Shown here one piece after another: positions 8,844 through 17,135 of a stretch of 64,000 nucleotides of DNA. The DNA lies in assembly GCF_039530945.1 (NCBI RefSeq), contig NZ_BAAAPC010000011.1, positions 124,001 to 188,000 on the forward strand, read 5' to 3'. The notes beneath the pieces were generated by a model, which saw only the letters and a list, made by a program, of their open reading frames with translations, did no database searches and was not told the DNA's origin. Source of the stretch: Nocardiopsis_C rhodophaea (GTDB lineage: Bacteria; Actinomycetota; Actinomycetes; Streptosporangiales; Streptosporangiaceae). The position numbers and the translations under genes are program-made. Position 1 is the first letter of the stretch. Every line of letters begins with the position of its first letter.

Positions 8844-9029
8844 GTGGCTTCCGTCTGCGACGTCTGCGGCAAGGGACCAGGGTTCGGTAACAGTGTTTCC
8901 CACTCGCACCGCCGCACCCGCCGCCGCTGGAACCCCAACATCCAGACCGTGCGCACCCGCGTGGGCGGTACGCCCCAGCGCAAGAACGTGTGCACGTCGT
9001 GCATCAAGGCCGGCAAGGTCGACCGCTGA
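8844..9029 (+). CDS. rpmB: 50S ribosomal protein L28
   Basis: A 61-residue L28 of the zinc-ribbon type: VASVCDVCGKGPGFGNSVSH with Cys5/Cys8, and a second pair Cys50/Cys53 in NVCTSCIKAG. The core RRTRRRWNPNIQ is canonical. The GTG start at 8844 gives the family's usual N-terminus; the frame is open further upstream without homology. A monocistronic unit is likely because a strong hairpin follows at once. Confidence 0.97.
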   Translation: MASVCDVCGKGPGFGNSVSHSHRRTRRRWNPNIQTVRTRVGGTPQRKNVCTSCIKAGKVDR

Positions 9030-9060
9030 TCGAGCGGACGGTCGCCTTTCGTCCATAACG

Positions 9061-9108
9061 AACGCCTGAGGGCGCCATGGCAGCTTCGCCATGGCGCCCT
9101 CAGGCGTT
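9061..9108 (+). terminator. Strong hairpin terminator after rpmB
   Basis: A perfect 21-bp inverted repeat: arms 9061-9081 and 9088-9108 with the 6-nt loop AGCTTC. The arm begins AACGCCTGAGGGCGCC. There is no T-tract, as is common for actinobacterial terminators. It also faces the convergent CBM2 gene (stop at 9182) and may act on both strands. Confidence 0.85.
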
Positions 9109-9181
9109 GGCGTAGCCGAACCTGAGCCTCCGCACGGCGAGCCCAGTACCCACGTAACCCCCCGCTCCGAGGGACTGGGAG

Positions 9182-9862
9182 CTACAGGTCGCAGAAGTGC
9201 CCGTTGAGGGAGCAGCTGGTGGGGCTCTGGGCGGGGCCCTCGGCGATGAAGCGCACGGTGACCGACTCTCCGGGGGCGAGACCGCCCCGGCCATCGCTCG
9301 GGCGCGCGATCAGGCCGGTCGGCGTGGTCTCCCAGTCGGCGTCCCAGGCGGAGGTGACGGTGACGTCGGAGAACCCGATGGCCAGCTCCCAGCCGGGCAG
9401 CGGGGCGTTCCCCGTGTTGGTGATGGTGAGCTCACCGGTGAAGGTGGTGTCGGTGGTCTCGACCAGCCGGTAGGTGACCGTGCTGGGTTCCGGGTCGCCG
9501 GTGCCGGCGGGGGCGTTCTCGGCGGCGGAGCGCGGCTCGCCGCCTCCCTCCGGCGTGGTCGAGGCCGAGGGTCGGGCGTCCGGTTGGTCCAGTCGCTCGC
9601 TCTTGCCGGTGTCGGGGGCGGACTCATGGCCCGCGGGCGGGTCGCTGAACCGCAGGTAGATCTGGGTGGTGCTGTACCCGAAGAGGGTGAGCGCCAGGGT
9701 GACCCCGGAGATCAGCAGAACGGTCAGGAGACGCGGGGGTTCGACACGCTTGGGGACGGTGCTCTCCAGCACGTGCCCGACGCTCGCCAGGGCACTGGTG
9801 TTCTCCGGTTCGGACCGGTGCGCGCCGCGTCGGCTGCCGCCAGCCCCGCTATGCCGCCCCAT
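9182..9862 (-). CDS. Membrane-anchored protein with C-terminal CBM2 cellulose-binding-like domain
   Basis: A 226-residue protein. I prefer the ATG at 9862 (MGRHSGAGG) because a GGAAGG-type site lies just upstream; the frame is open back to 10048. A single membrane helix at about residues 45-68 (LLTVLLISGVTLALTLFGY) is followed by a Pro/Ser/Glu-rich linker. From about 126 on there is a carbohydrate-binding module family 2 fold: TGELTITNTGNAPLPGWELA, the Trp-containing TSAWDADWE strand, and LAPGESVTVRF, ending SCSLNGHFCDL. The domain should lie outside the cell. No catalytic domain is attached, so it may be a cell-surface sugar-binding protein; this is inference. Confidence 0.8.
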   Translation of the reverse strand: MGRHSGAGGSRRGAHRSEPENTSALASVGHVLESTVPKRVEPPRLLTVLLISGVTLALTLFGYSTTQIYLRFSDPPAGHESAPDTGKSERLDQPDARPSASTTPEGGGEPRSAAENAPAGTGDPEPSTVTYRLVETTDTTFTGELTITNTGNAPLPGWELAIGFSDVTVTSAWDADWETTPTGLIARPSDGRGGLAPGESVTVRFIAEGPAQSPTSCSLNGHFCDL

Positions 9863-10185
9863 GTACCGCCTTCCGACACGTCTGCCCCTGAAACGACGGC
9901 CCCTGCCGTCCCCGTCATCCCTGAGTGCCACTGCGCCACGTGACGATGGGTGCGCCGTCTCACGGACGGACACCCGTGTTTCGCCTCTGTTCTCCTCCGC
10001 CCCGGCCGGTGTCGGTTCCGGCGCGAGTGCGGTTCGTTCCCGCTTCACAAGGGCCGTTCGGGGCAGCAGCTTAGCGTGATTTACCCCCTAAAACCGACAC
10101 CCCTCAGGCCGTTACCTAATACTGACCCACAGTGACGGAAGTTTTCCACCGGGGGCGGATCAACCATCACGCCCGCCGGGGGATA
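9863..10185. other. Intergenic region between thiL and the CBM2 gene
   Basis: About 323 bases with no credible gene. It holds the upstream region of the CBM2 gene. A TAATACT string near 10118 is promoter-like but has no matching gene on the plus strand. No terminator hairpin is evident. Confidence 0.4.
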
Positions 10186-11145
10186 TCAGCCGAAGTGTCG
10201 CCACCCGGCCGCTTCGCTCGGCCGCCCGTCCACGGTGACAGCCGCGCCCGCCGCCACGGTTCGCTCCAGTGTCACCGTACCGATCCGGATCCACGCCTCA
10301 GGAAGCTCGGTATCGGCCGGGAAGGTGGCCGCCAGGGCGTGGTCCTCTCCCCCGGCCAGCATGAGTTCGACCGGGTCCGCGGCGAGTACCTGGGCCGCCG
10401 CGCGCAGCTCGGGGAGCGGCACCAGCGCGGCGCTGTCGAGGTCGACGGCGACGCCGGAGGCCGCGCAGATGTGGCCCAGGTCCTGCACGAGACCGTCACT
10501 GATGTCGAGCATGGCGGTGGCCCCCAGCCGTGCCGCCCGCGCTCCCTCCGCGTAGGGCGGGCGGGGGCGGCGGTGCTCGCTGACGCAGGCCGCGGGGCCC
10601 TCCAGGCCCCGCTGCAGAAGCGCGAGTCCGGCGGCCGACAGCCCGAGGCGCCCGGCCACCGCGACCACGTCACCGGGGCGCGCCCCGTCCCTGCGCACCG
10701 CGACCCGGCCACCCAGGTCGCCCAGCGCGGTGACGGAGACCGTCAGGACCTCCGACCGGACGGTGTCCCCGCCGGCCACGGCGCCGCCCGCGGTCGCGCA
10801 CTCGTCCGCGACCCCCGCCGCGAACTCGTCCGCCCACTCGACGGGCAGGTCGGTGGGGACCCCCAAGGCGATCAGCAGCGCGGTCGGCCGCGCGCCCATG
10901 GCCTCGACGTCGGCGATGTTCTGAGCGACGGCCTTGTGCCCGATGTCCCGCGGCGACGACCAATCGCGGCGGAAGTGCCGTCCCTCGATGAGCATGTCGG
11001 TCGTCGCCACGACACGCTGATCTGGCGCTTTGATCACGGCGGCGTCGTCGCCCGGGCCCAGGATTACGTCGTCGGTTCCGGGGAATCTGGCCGTCACGCG
11101 CTCGATCAGGCCGAACTCACCCAGGTCCCCAATGGTGCTCAACAC
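10186..11145 (-). CDS. thiL: Thiamine-monophosphate kinase
   Basis: ThiL phosphorylates thiamine monophosphate to the active cofactor thiamine diphosphate. The start VLSTIGDLGEFGLIERV at GTG 11145 matches the family N-terminus and gives 319 residues; the frame is open to a GTG at 11223, which would add 26 Arg-rich residues. Diagnostic motifs are ILGPGDDAAVI, TTDMLIEGRHF, HKAVAQNIADVEAMGA and LDISDGLVQDLGH. It is divergent from the Lrp-domain gene. No TPP riboswitch is visible. Confidence 0.95.
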   Translation of the reverse strand: MLSTIGDLGEFGLIERVTARFPGTDDVILGPGDDAAVIKAPDQRVVATTDMLIEGRHFRRDWSSPRDIGHKAVAQNIADVEAMGARPTALLIALGVPTDLPVEWADEFAAGVADECATAGGAVAGGDTVRSEVLTVSVTALGDLGGRVAVRRDGARPGDVVAVAGRLGLSAAGLALLQRGLEGPAACVSEHRRPRPPYAEGARAARLGATAMLDISDGLVQDLGHICAASGVAVDLDSAALVPLPELRAAAQVLAADPVELMLAGGEDHALAATFPADTELPEAWIRIGTVTLERTVAAGAAVTVDGRPSEAAGWRHFG

Positions 11146-11249
11146 AGACCACAGGGTACGGTGACGCTCGCGTCGGGATGGTCTAGACCCCGCGGCGATC
11201 CGGGTGGCCCGGCGCGCGGTCACGCTCTTATTTTTCCTGGAGGGGTTTC

Positions 11250-11483
11250 ATGGTGGAGGCATACATCCTGGTGCAGACCGAAGTGGGGCGGGCCGCCGAT
11301 GTCGCCCGTGAGATCGCCGGGATCGACGGCGTGACCCAGGCTGAGGACGTCACCGGGCCCTACGATGTCATCGTGCGCGCGAACGCCGACGATATCGACG
11401 CGCTGGGTCGGATGGTCGTGGCCCGGATCCAGCGGCTGGAGGGCATCGCCCGCACACTGACCTGTCCGATCGTCAAAATCTGA
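11250..11483 (+). CDS. Stand-alone Lrp/AsnC ligand-binding (RAM) domain protein
   Basis: A 77-residue protein consisting only of the Lrp/AsnC effector domain: MVEAYILVQTEVGRA at the start and GPYDVIVRANADDID in the middle, with no helix-turn-helix. A GGAGG site precedes the ATG. Such SraL/stand-alone RAM proteins form oligomers that bind amino acids or modulate full-length Lrp partners. It is 29 nt ahead of the DUF3515 gene, suggesting an operon. The ligand is unknown. Confidence 0.9.
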   Translation: MVEAYILVQTEVGRAADVAREIAGIDGVTQAEDVTGPYDVIVRANADDIDALGRMVVARIQRLEGIARTLTCPIVKI

Positions 11484-11512
11484 GGTCCAGGAACAACAGG
11501 AGCGAAGGCGAC

Positions 11513-11992
11513 GTGATGCGACGCGCGGCAACGGTGGGCCGAGCGGTGGCGGTGGTCGCGCCGACACTGGCGCTGCTGGCGGGCTGTACCGGCGGCGCTG
11601 TCGAAGTGCCCGCGCCCGCGCCCGGGAAGAAGGCGGCGGAGCTGTGCCGCGCGCTGGTGGAGCGGGCCCCCGAGACCCTGTTCGACCAGAGCAGGGTCGA
11701 CGTGACACCCAGCTCCGATCTCGTGGCCGCGTGGGGGGACCCGCCGATCGCCCTGCGCTGCGGTGTTGAACGCCCCTCCGGGCTGCGGCCCGATTCCGAG
11801 CTGATGGTCGTCAACGACATCGCGTGGCTTCCGGAGCCGGAGGACCAGCCCAACCTGTTCACCGCCGTCGGGCGCGAGGCCTACGTCGAGTTGTCGCTCC
11901 CGCCCTCCTACGGTGCTCCGGCCGAGGGGTTGGTGGCCATCAGCGACCTGATCGCCGACGAGGTCCCCGCTCTACCCGACGGGGAGCTCTAG
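11513..11992 (+). CDS. DUF3515 lipoprotein
   Basis: A 159-residue secreted lipoprotein. A charged N-terminus (MMRRA), hydrophobic core (VAVVAPTLALLAG) and lipobox LLAGC predict lipidation at Cys25. The mature part carries DUF3515 features such as LCRALVERAPETL and PPIALRCGV. Translation could start at GTG 11513 or ATG 11516; AGGAG and GAAGG boxes precede both. DUF3515 genes usually sit in the thiL/ddl neighbourhood. The function is unknown. Confidence 0.88.
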   Translation: MMRRAATVGRAVAVVAPTLALLAGCTGGAVEVPAPAPGKKAAELCRALVERAPETLFDQSRVDVTPSSDLVAAWGDPPIALRCGVERPSGLRPDSELMVVNDIAWLPEPEDQPNLFTAVGREAYVELSLPPSYGAPAEGLVAISDLIADEVPALPDGEL

Positions 11993-12027
11993 CCGCCGAC
12001 CGCCACGCGGCCACCGCGCCCGGCGGC
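11992..12027. terminator. Possible bidirectional terminator between DUF3515 and DUF3105
   Basis: Arms GCCGCCG (11992-11998) and CGGCGGC (12021-12027) lie in the short gap between two convergent genes. The loop is 22 nt, so the hairpin is moderate. Confidence 0.4.
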
Positions 12028-12029
12028 GT

Positions 12030-12704
12030 TCAGCCCGTGGGGTCGTCCATGCCGCCCACGTCGAGCTTCTCGAACCCGCCCTGCTCTTCGAACTGCTTGG
12101 CGGTGAAGCTGACAGCGCCGGAGCAGGCGGCCCCCGGTTCGGGCACGCCCGGGTGCTGCTCGTAGGTGCGCAGGAACTTGTCCAGCCGGTCGTCGTCGGC
12201 GTTGTCGAGCTGGATCTGCTTGCCCCATGCGGAGGCCACGACGGGCGCGGGCAGGTCGTCCTGGTAGGGGCTGACCAGCACGTAGCTGCCGGGGGTGTGG
12301 CGCGCTTCGAGCTTCTCCACCTGCTCGGGGTCCAGGTCCGGCTGATAGGTGATCCATACGGCGCCGTGCTCCAGGGAGTGCACGCCGAACTCGTTGACGA
12401 TCGGCTCGGTGTAGACCGCGCAGTCCTGCCAGGCGGGGTTGTGCTCGCCACCGGCGGGAGGGTTCTGCTCGTAGTCGACCGACGCGGCCACGTGCCCCCG
12501 CCCCACGTCGAACGACTCCAGACCCTCGATGTTGCGGCGGTTCCACGCGTTGTAGGCGCCGAAGCCGATCGCACCGAGCACCAGGACGCCGGTCAGGGCC
12601 ACGCCGGTGCCGATCGCGATGGTGCGGCGCCGCTCCTGGCGCTGCCGCTGGGCGCGCATTTCGGCGGCGCGGCGCCGACGTTCCGCGGCGGACTTTTTAC
12701 TCAC
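12030..12704 (-). CDS. DUF3105 membrane protein
   Basis: A 224-residue protein with a highly basic cytoplasmic start (SKKSAAERRRRAAEMRAQRQ), one membrane helix at about 29-50 (AIGTGVALTGVLVLGAIGFG) and an external DUF3105 domain. Family hallmarks are HNPAWQDCAVYTEPI, HSLEHGAVWITYQPD and GSYVLVSPYQ. The conserved His/Cys pattern suggests a metal or redox role, but none is established. The GTG start at 12704 has GGGAGC 6 nt upstream. It is divergent from the DUF305 gene; DUF3105 and DUF305 are frequent neighbours. Confidence 0.9.
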   Translation of the reverse strand: MSKKSAAERRRRAAEMRAQRQRQERRRTIAIGTGVALTGVLVLGAIGFGAYNAWNRRNIEGLESFDVGRGHVAASVDYEQNPPAGGEHNPAWQDCAVYTEPIVNEFGVHSLEHGAVWITYQPDLDPEQVEKLEARHTPGSYVLVSPYQDDLPAPVVASAWGKQIQLDNADDDRLDKFLRTYEQHPGVPEPGAACSGAVSFTAKQFEEQGGFEKLDVGGMDDPTG

Positions 12705-12790
12705 GGCGGCTCCCTGGGGCGGTGACTTGTGGTTTTTCCCTATCCTTTGCCTAACATGCTCAAGAACGTCGGCTAAGGCGGGATGGTTCC

Positions 12791-13441
12791 GTGGGAGATG
12801 AAACCGAGACCGAGGCTGTTTCTGACCGCCCCAAAAAGTGGGGGGTGGGACGCCCGGTGCCGCTGTGGCTCACCGCGGCCATCGCCGTCGTCGCACTGCT
12901 TGGCGGCTTCCTCCTCGGACGGCCCGCGGTTCCGCTGGACAACAGCGCCGACGCCGGGTTCCTCCGCGATATGAGCGTGCACCACTCCCAGGCCGTCGAC
13001 ATGTCTCTGCTGATCCTGGAGAAGAGCGACGACCCGCAGCTGTCGATCCTCGCCCAGGACATCGCGCGCACGCAGCAGGCGCAGATCGGCCGGATGCGGG
13101 GATGGCTGGTGCAGTGGGGACTGAACATCCGCGGCGTACAGCCCCCGATGGCGTGGATGGCCGGGCACGGCTCCCACGGAGCCGACGAGGCCCCGGACAC
13201 GATGCCGGGCTGGGTCCCCGACGAGCAGATGGAGAAACTGGAGGAGGCCGAGGGAACCGAGGCCGAGATCCTGTTCCTTCGGCTGATGATCGACCACCAC
13301 AAGGGCGGCATCGACATGGCCAAGACGGCGGTCGCGGCGGCCGACCAGAAGATCGTCACCGACTTCGCCGCGGGCATGGCCAAGGCCCAGCAGAGCGAGA
13401 TCGAACTGATGGAGGACATGCTCGCCGACCGCGGCGCCTGA
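12791..13441 (+). CDS. DUF305 membrane-anchored ferritin-like protein
   Basis: A 216-residue protein with one N-terminal membrane helix (VPLWLTAAIAVVALLGGFLLG) and an extracytoplasmic DUF305 helical domain. The two family metal-binding-type motifs are present: FLRDMSVHHSQAVDMSLL and FLRLMIDHHKGGIDMAKTA. The paired His residues are consistent with metal (often copper) binding, which is family knowledge rather than shown here. The GTG start at 12791 has only a weak ribosome site. The protein is probably co-regulated with the divergent DUF3105 gene. Confidence 0.9.
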   Translation: MGDETETEAVSDRPKKWGVGRPVPLWLTAAIAVVALLGGFLLGRPAVPLDNSADAGFLRDMSVHHSQAVDMSLLILEKSDDPQLSILAQDIARTQQAQIGRMRGWLVQWGLNIRGVQPPMAWMAGHGSHGADEAPDTMPGWVPDEQMEKLEEAEGTEAEILFLRLMIDHHKGGIDMAKTAVAAADQKIVTDFAAGMAKAQQSEIELMEDMLADRGA

Positions 13442-13524
13442 GCCCGCGGGGGAAAGACCGTCTCGGAATCGGCCGCCGACCTCGACCATCGCCCGGGGAG
13501 AAGACGCCGGTAGGGTGACCCGTT

Positions 13525-14202
13525 ATGGACGCTGGCCTAGGAAACGAGATGGTCGCGGTCCCGCCGGGACGGGTAACGCTGTCGGACCGGCGGACGCAGC
13601 GGAGTTGGCCGGTCGACGTCGCAGCGTTCCAGATGGCGGCGTTCCCGGTCACGCAGTCGTTGTACGCGCAGGTCATCGGTCAGCGGCCGAGCACCGCCCG
13701 TGGCGACCAGTTGCCTGTTGAGAGTGTTTCGTGGGAGGACGCGGTCCAGTTCTGCAATGCGCTGTCCCAGCGCGAGGGGCTGATGCCCGCGTATCGCTTC
13801 CACGCCGACGACACGGCCGAATGGGACGTCTCTGCCGACGGGTACCGGCTACCGACCGAAGCCGAGTGGGAGCACGCCTGCCGCGCGGGTACCACCGGTC
13901 CTCGGTACGGCCAGCTTGACGAGGTCGCCTGGTACCGGGGCAACTCACATGGGCAGATCCATCCTGTTGGCGGCAAGCAGCCTAACGCGTGGGGCCTGTA
14001 CGACGTGCTGGGCAATGTGTGGAACTGGTGCTGGGACATCTACGATGCCGAGATGTATGGCACCTACCGGCTGCTTCGCGGCGGTGGATGGTTCGACGAG
14101 CATTGGAGCTGCCGGGCCTCGGTGCGGCGGCGCAGCCATCCGACCCTACGAATTGACGACGTGGGGTTCCGCATCGCGCGATCACTGCCGTCTCGGCCGT
14201 GA
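13525..14202 (+). CDS. SUMF1/formylglycine-generating-enzyme-like protein lacking one catalytic Cys
   Basis: A 225-residue FGE-sulfatase (SUMF1) fold protein: FPVTQSLYAQVIG, PVESVSWEDAVQFCNALS, YRLPTEAEWEHACRAG, GLYDVLGNVWNWCWD and RLLRGGGWFDEHWSCRASVR. True formylglycine-generating enzymes bind copper with two cysteines in RGGS-x2-C-x4-C. Here the first Cys position is occupied by Asp (WFDEHWSC) and only the second is kept. It is therefore unlikely to make formylglycine; many such proteins have other or unknown roles. No sulfatase gene is nearby. It is also shorter than typical FGEs (~300 residues). Confidence 0.85.
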   Translation: MDAGLGNEMVAVPPGRVTLSDRRTQRSWPVDVAAFQMAAFPVTQSLYAQVIGQRPSTARGDQLPVESVSWEDAVQFCNALSQREGLMPAYRFHADDTAEWDVSADGYRLPTEAEWEHACRAGTTGPRYGQLDEVAWYRGNSHGQIHPVGGKQPNAWGLYDVLGNVWNWCWDIYDAEMYGTYRLLRGGGWFDEHWSCRASVRRRSHPTLRIDDVGFRIARSLPSRP

Positions 14203-14531
14203 CAATTCGTTCTGAAACGCTGAGTAAGCGGCCCGGCGGGGTTGGGCGGGTCCGCACGCACATGTGCACCGCGGCGACGGGCGGTGGGGCCGGCGACCCC
14301 AACCACAGGGTGGCAGCCCAGAACGAACCGCGCGCGAAGCGCGACCAGGTGCGTCGGGGACGCGAATTCCCATCGCCAGGTGGCAGCGCAAGAGGGAGAA
14401 CCGCACGCGAAGCGTGGCAATGACCGCGTGATCCATGCCTCGTTGACCCCAATAGGTCAACTACAAGCGGAAGTACTACACTTCGTAGTACTACAGCCCG
14501 TCGACCCGTTGGTCCTTGGAGAGGCGCTCAG
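14203..14531. other. Upstream region of the cyd operon with repeats
   Basis: About 330 bases without a gene. It contains the palindrome GCACATGTGC (14258-14267), two degenerate copies of a ~40-nt element (from ~14309 and ~14378) each carrying a small hairpin with loop GAA, and the long inverted repeat before cydA (listed separately). Confidence 0.6.
14472..14492. promoter_or_regulatory. Inverted repeat operator candidate of cydA
   Basis: Perfect 8-bp arms AGTACTAC (14472-14479) and GTAGTACT (14485-14492) are separated by ACTTC. The repeat ends 39 nt before the cydA ATG. The TACTAC/GTAGTA half-sites resemble operators of BlaI/CopY-family repressors; that assignment is inference, and the repeat is unlike the Rex site TTGTGA-N6-TCACAA known for cyd genes in Streptomyces. 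Confidence 0.65.
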
Positions 14532-16025
14532 ATGGACGCGTTGGATCTCGCGCGGTGGCAGTTCGGATTGACCACCGTGTACCACTTTCTGTTCGTGCCG
14601 CTGACGATCGGGCTGTCCGTCATCGTCGCCGCCCTGCAGACCGCCTGGCACAGGACCGGCAAGCACGAGTACCTGCAGGCCACCAAGTTCTTCGGGAAGC
14701 TCTTCCTGATCAACTTCGCGATGGGGGTCGTCACCGGCATCGTGCAGGAGTTCCAGTTCGGGATGAACTGGAGCGACTACTCGACTTTCGTGGGCGACGT
14801 CTTCGGCGCCCCGCTCGCCATGGAGGCGCTGCTCGCGTTCTTCCTGGAGTCCACGTTCATCGGGCTGTGGATCTTCGGCTGGGACAAGCTGCCGCGCCGG
14901 GTGCACCTGGCCTGCATCTGGGTGGTGGCCGTCGGCACCAACCTGTCCGCCTACTTCATCCTGGCCGCCAACGCCTGGATGCGGCACCCCGTCGGGTTCC
15001 GGGTCAATCCCGCCACCGGACGTGCCCAGCTCACCGACATCTGGGCGGTCCTCACCAACACCCAGGCGTGGTCCACTTACCTGCACGTCGTTTCGGCCGC
15101 GTTCATCACCGCGGGGCTGTTCGTGGTCGCCGTCAGCGCGTTCAAGCTCTGGCGCAACCGGGCCAAGAACGACACCGGCGACGCGGGCGTCGTCCCGCCC
15201 AAGGGCGACCACGAGCTGTTCCGCAAGACGCTGCGGGCCGGCATGGTCGTCACCCTCCTCGCCGGGATCCTGGTCGTCTACTCAGGCGACCACCAGGCCA
15301 AGCTCGCCGCCGAGTACGAGCCGATGAAGCTCGCCGCCGCCGAGGCCCTGTGGAACACCGAAGAAGGCGCCGGTTTCTCCGCCTTCGCGGTCGGCGACAC
15401 CACCGTGGGCCTCAACACCATCGACATCACCATCCCCAACGTGCTGAGCTTCCTGGCCACCGGCGAGTTCGACGGCCAGGTGCACGGTATGAACAACCTC
15501 CAGAAGGCCTACGAGGACCACTACGGCCCCGGCAACTACATCCCGAACGTCTTCGTCACCTACTGGTCGTTCCGGCTGATGATGGGGCTCGGCATGGCTG
15601 GTGTGGCGCTGTCGGCACTCGGCCTGCTGCTGACCCGCAAGCGGCGGCTCCCCGAGCTGCGCACCGCCCCCGCCTGGCTGCCGGGCTGGGCGAAGAACAG
15701 CTTCTACTTCGCCGCCATACTCGCGCTGCCCGCCGCCCTGGCCGCCAACATCCTCGGCTGGGTGCTCACCGAGATGGGCCGCCAGCCCTGGACCGTGAAC
15801 GGCCAGCTGCTCACCGCCAACAGCGTCTCCCCGGGCGTAAGCCTCGCCCAGGTGGCCACCAGCCTCGTGCTCTTCACGCTCACCTACGGGATCCTCGCGG
15901 TGGTCGAGGCCGGGCTGCTGTGGCGCTACATCAAGGCCGGGCCCTCCCACGTCGTCCCCGAACTCGACGACGACAGCGAGGACGGCACGACCTCCGACGC
16001 CAGCGTCCCCGCCTTCGTCTACTAG
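14532..16025 (+). CDS. cydA: Cytochrome bd ubiquinol/menaquinol oxidase subunit I
   Basis: CydA (497 residues) carries the quinol site and all three hemes of the membrane-bound bd oxidase, which reduces O2 to water at high affinity. The N-terminal LARWQFGLTTVYHFLF places heme ligand His at residue 18. EFQFGMNWSDYSTFVGDVFG is the family signature, and WSTYLHVVSAAF and MMGLGMAG fit the other heme ligands. Multiple membrane helices are evident, and the Q-loop is of the short actinobacterial type. A GGAG ribosome site precedes the ATG. It heads cydABDC. Confidence 0.97.
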   Translation: MDALDLARWQFGLTTVYHFLFVPLTIGLSVIVAALQTAWHRTGKHEYLQATKFFGKLFLINFAMGVVTGIVQEFQFGMNWSDYSTFVGDVFGAPLAMEALLAFFLESTFIGLWIFGWDKLPRRVHLACIWVVAVGTNLSAYFILAANAWMRHPVGFRVNPATGRAQLTDIWAVLTNTQAWSTYLHVVSAAFITAGLFVVAVSAFKLWRNRAKNDTGDAGVVPPKGDHELFRKTLRAGMVVTLLAGILVVYSGDHQAKLAAEYEPMKLAAAEALWNTEEGAGFSAFAVGDTTVGLNTIDITIPNVLSFLATGEFDGQVHGMNNLQKAYEDHYGPGNYIPNVFVTYWSFRLMMGLGMAGVALSALGLLLTRKRRLPELRTAPAWLPGWAKNSFYFAAILALPAALAANILGWVLTEMGRQPWTVNGQLLTANSVSPGVSLAQVATSLVLFTLTYGILAVVEAGLLWRYIKAGPSHVVPELDDDSEDGTTSDASVPAFVY

Positions 16026-16036
16026 GAGCCGCCACC

Positions 16037-17098
16037 ATGGACCTTCCACTGATCTGGTTCCTCGCCATCGCCATCCTGTGGACCGGCTACTTCGTCCTGG
16101 AGGGCTTCGACTTCGGCGTGGGCATGCTGCTGCCCGTGCTCGGCAAGGACAACACCGACCGCCGGGTCATGATCAACTCCATCGGGCCGATCTGGGACGG
16201 CAACGAGGTGTGGCTGATCACCGCCGTCGGCGCGACCCTGGCCGCCTTCCCGGCCTGGTACGCGTCCATGTTCAGCGGCTTCTACCTGCCGGTGCTCATC
16301 ATCCTCCTCGCGCTGATCGTGCGCGGCGTCGCCTTCGAATACCGGGGCAAGCGCGACACTGACCAGTGGCGGGCACGATGGGACGCGGCGATCATCTTCG
16401 GCAGCACCGCGCCCGCCGTGCTGTGGGGCCTCATCTTCGCCAACCTCGTGCGCGGCCTGCCCATGGACGCCGACCACGTGGTCCGCGCGGGCCTGCTCGA
16501 CCTGCTCAGCCCCTACGCCCTGCTCGGCGCGGTGACGACGCTGTCGTTGTTCGTCCTGCACGGCGCGGTCTTTCTGACCCTGAAGACCGACGGCGAGGTC
16601 CGCACGCGCGCCCGCGCCCTGCTGCTCCGCGTCGCCTACGTGGCGATCCCGGTGACCCTGGCGTTCCTGGCCTGGACGCAGCTCGCCTACGGCAAGGCCT
16701 GGACCGGCCCGGTCGTGGCGCTGGCGGGCGCCGCGTTGGTCATCGGGGTGATCCTGGGCGTCCGGGGGCGGGAGGGCTGGTCCTTCACCGCCACGGCGGT
16801 GACGATCACCGCCCTGTCGGTCGCCGTCTTCGGTGCCATGTTCCCCAACGTGCTGCCCTCGACCACCGACGCCGCTTACAGTCTCACCATCGGCAACGCG
16901 TCCTCCGCGCCCTACACGCTCACCGTGATGACGTGGGTGGCCGTGGTGTTCCTTCCCCTCGTGCTCGCCTACCAGGCGTGGAGCTACTGGGTGTTCCGCA
17001 AGCGCGTCACCCGCCAGCACGTCGATCCGGTTCCCGCTTACGGTGGCGGTGACACCGGAGACGCCGACGGCTCCGCCCCGTCGCCCGGCACCGGCTGA
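16037..17098 (+). CDS. cydB: Cytochrome bd oxidase subunit II
   Basis: CydB (353 residues) is the second structural subunit of bd oxidase. It starts MDLPLIWFLAIAILWTGYFV and has the signature GFDFGVGMLLP and GPIWDGNEVWLI near the N-terminus, followed by about eight membrane helices. AGGAGCC lies 7-8 nt before the ATG, and the gene begins 11 nt after the cydA stop, so the two are translationally linked. The C-terminal ~25 residues are a Gly/Asp/Pro-rich cytoplasmic tail. Confidence 0.96.
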   Translation: MDLPLIWFLAIAILWTGYFVLEGFDFGVGMLLPVLGKDNTDRRVMINSIGPIWDGNEVWLITAVGATLAAFPAWYASMFSGFYLPVLIILLALIVRGVAFEYRGKRDTDQWRARWDAAIIFGSTAPAVLWGLIFANLVRGLPMDADHVVRAGLLDLLSPYALLGAVTTLSLFVLHGAVFLTLKTDGEVRTRARALLLRVAYVAIPVTLAFLAWTQLAYGKAWTGPVVALAGAALVIGVILGVRGREGWSFTATAVTITALSVAVFGAMFPNVLPSTTDAAYSLTIGNASSAPYTLTVMTWVAVVFLPLVLAYQAWSYWVFRKRVTRQHVDPVPAYGGGDTGDADGSAPSPGTG

Positions 17099-17135
17099 GC
17101 AGCTGAGGAGCTACGGAAAGGACGCGCGTCCCGCG

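Noticed and set aside
15282..17020. Long minus-strand open frames across cydA and cydB
   Set aside because: Shadow frames of conserved membrane proteins, with no homology of their own.
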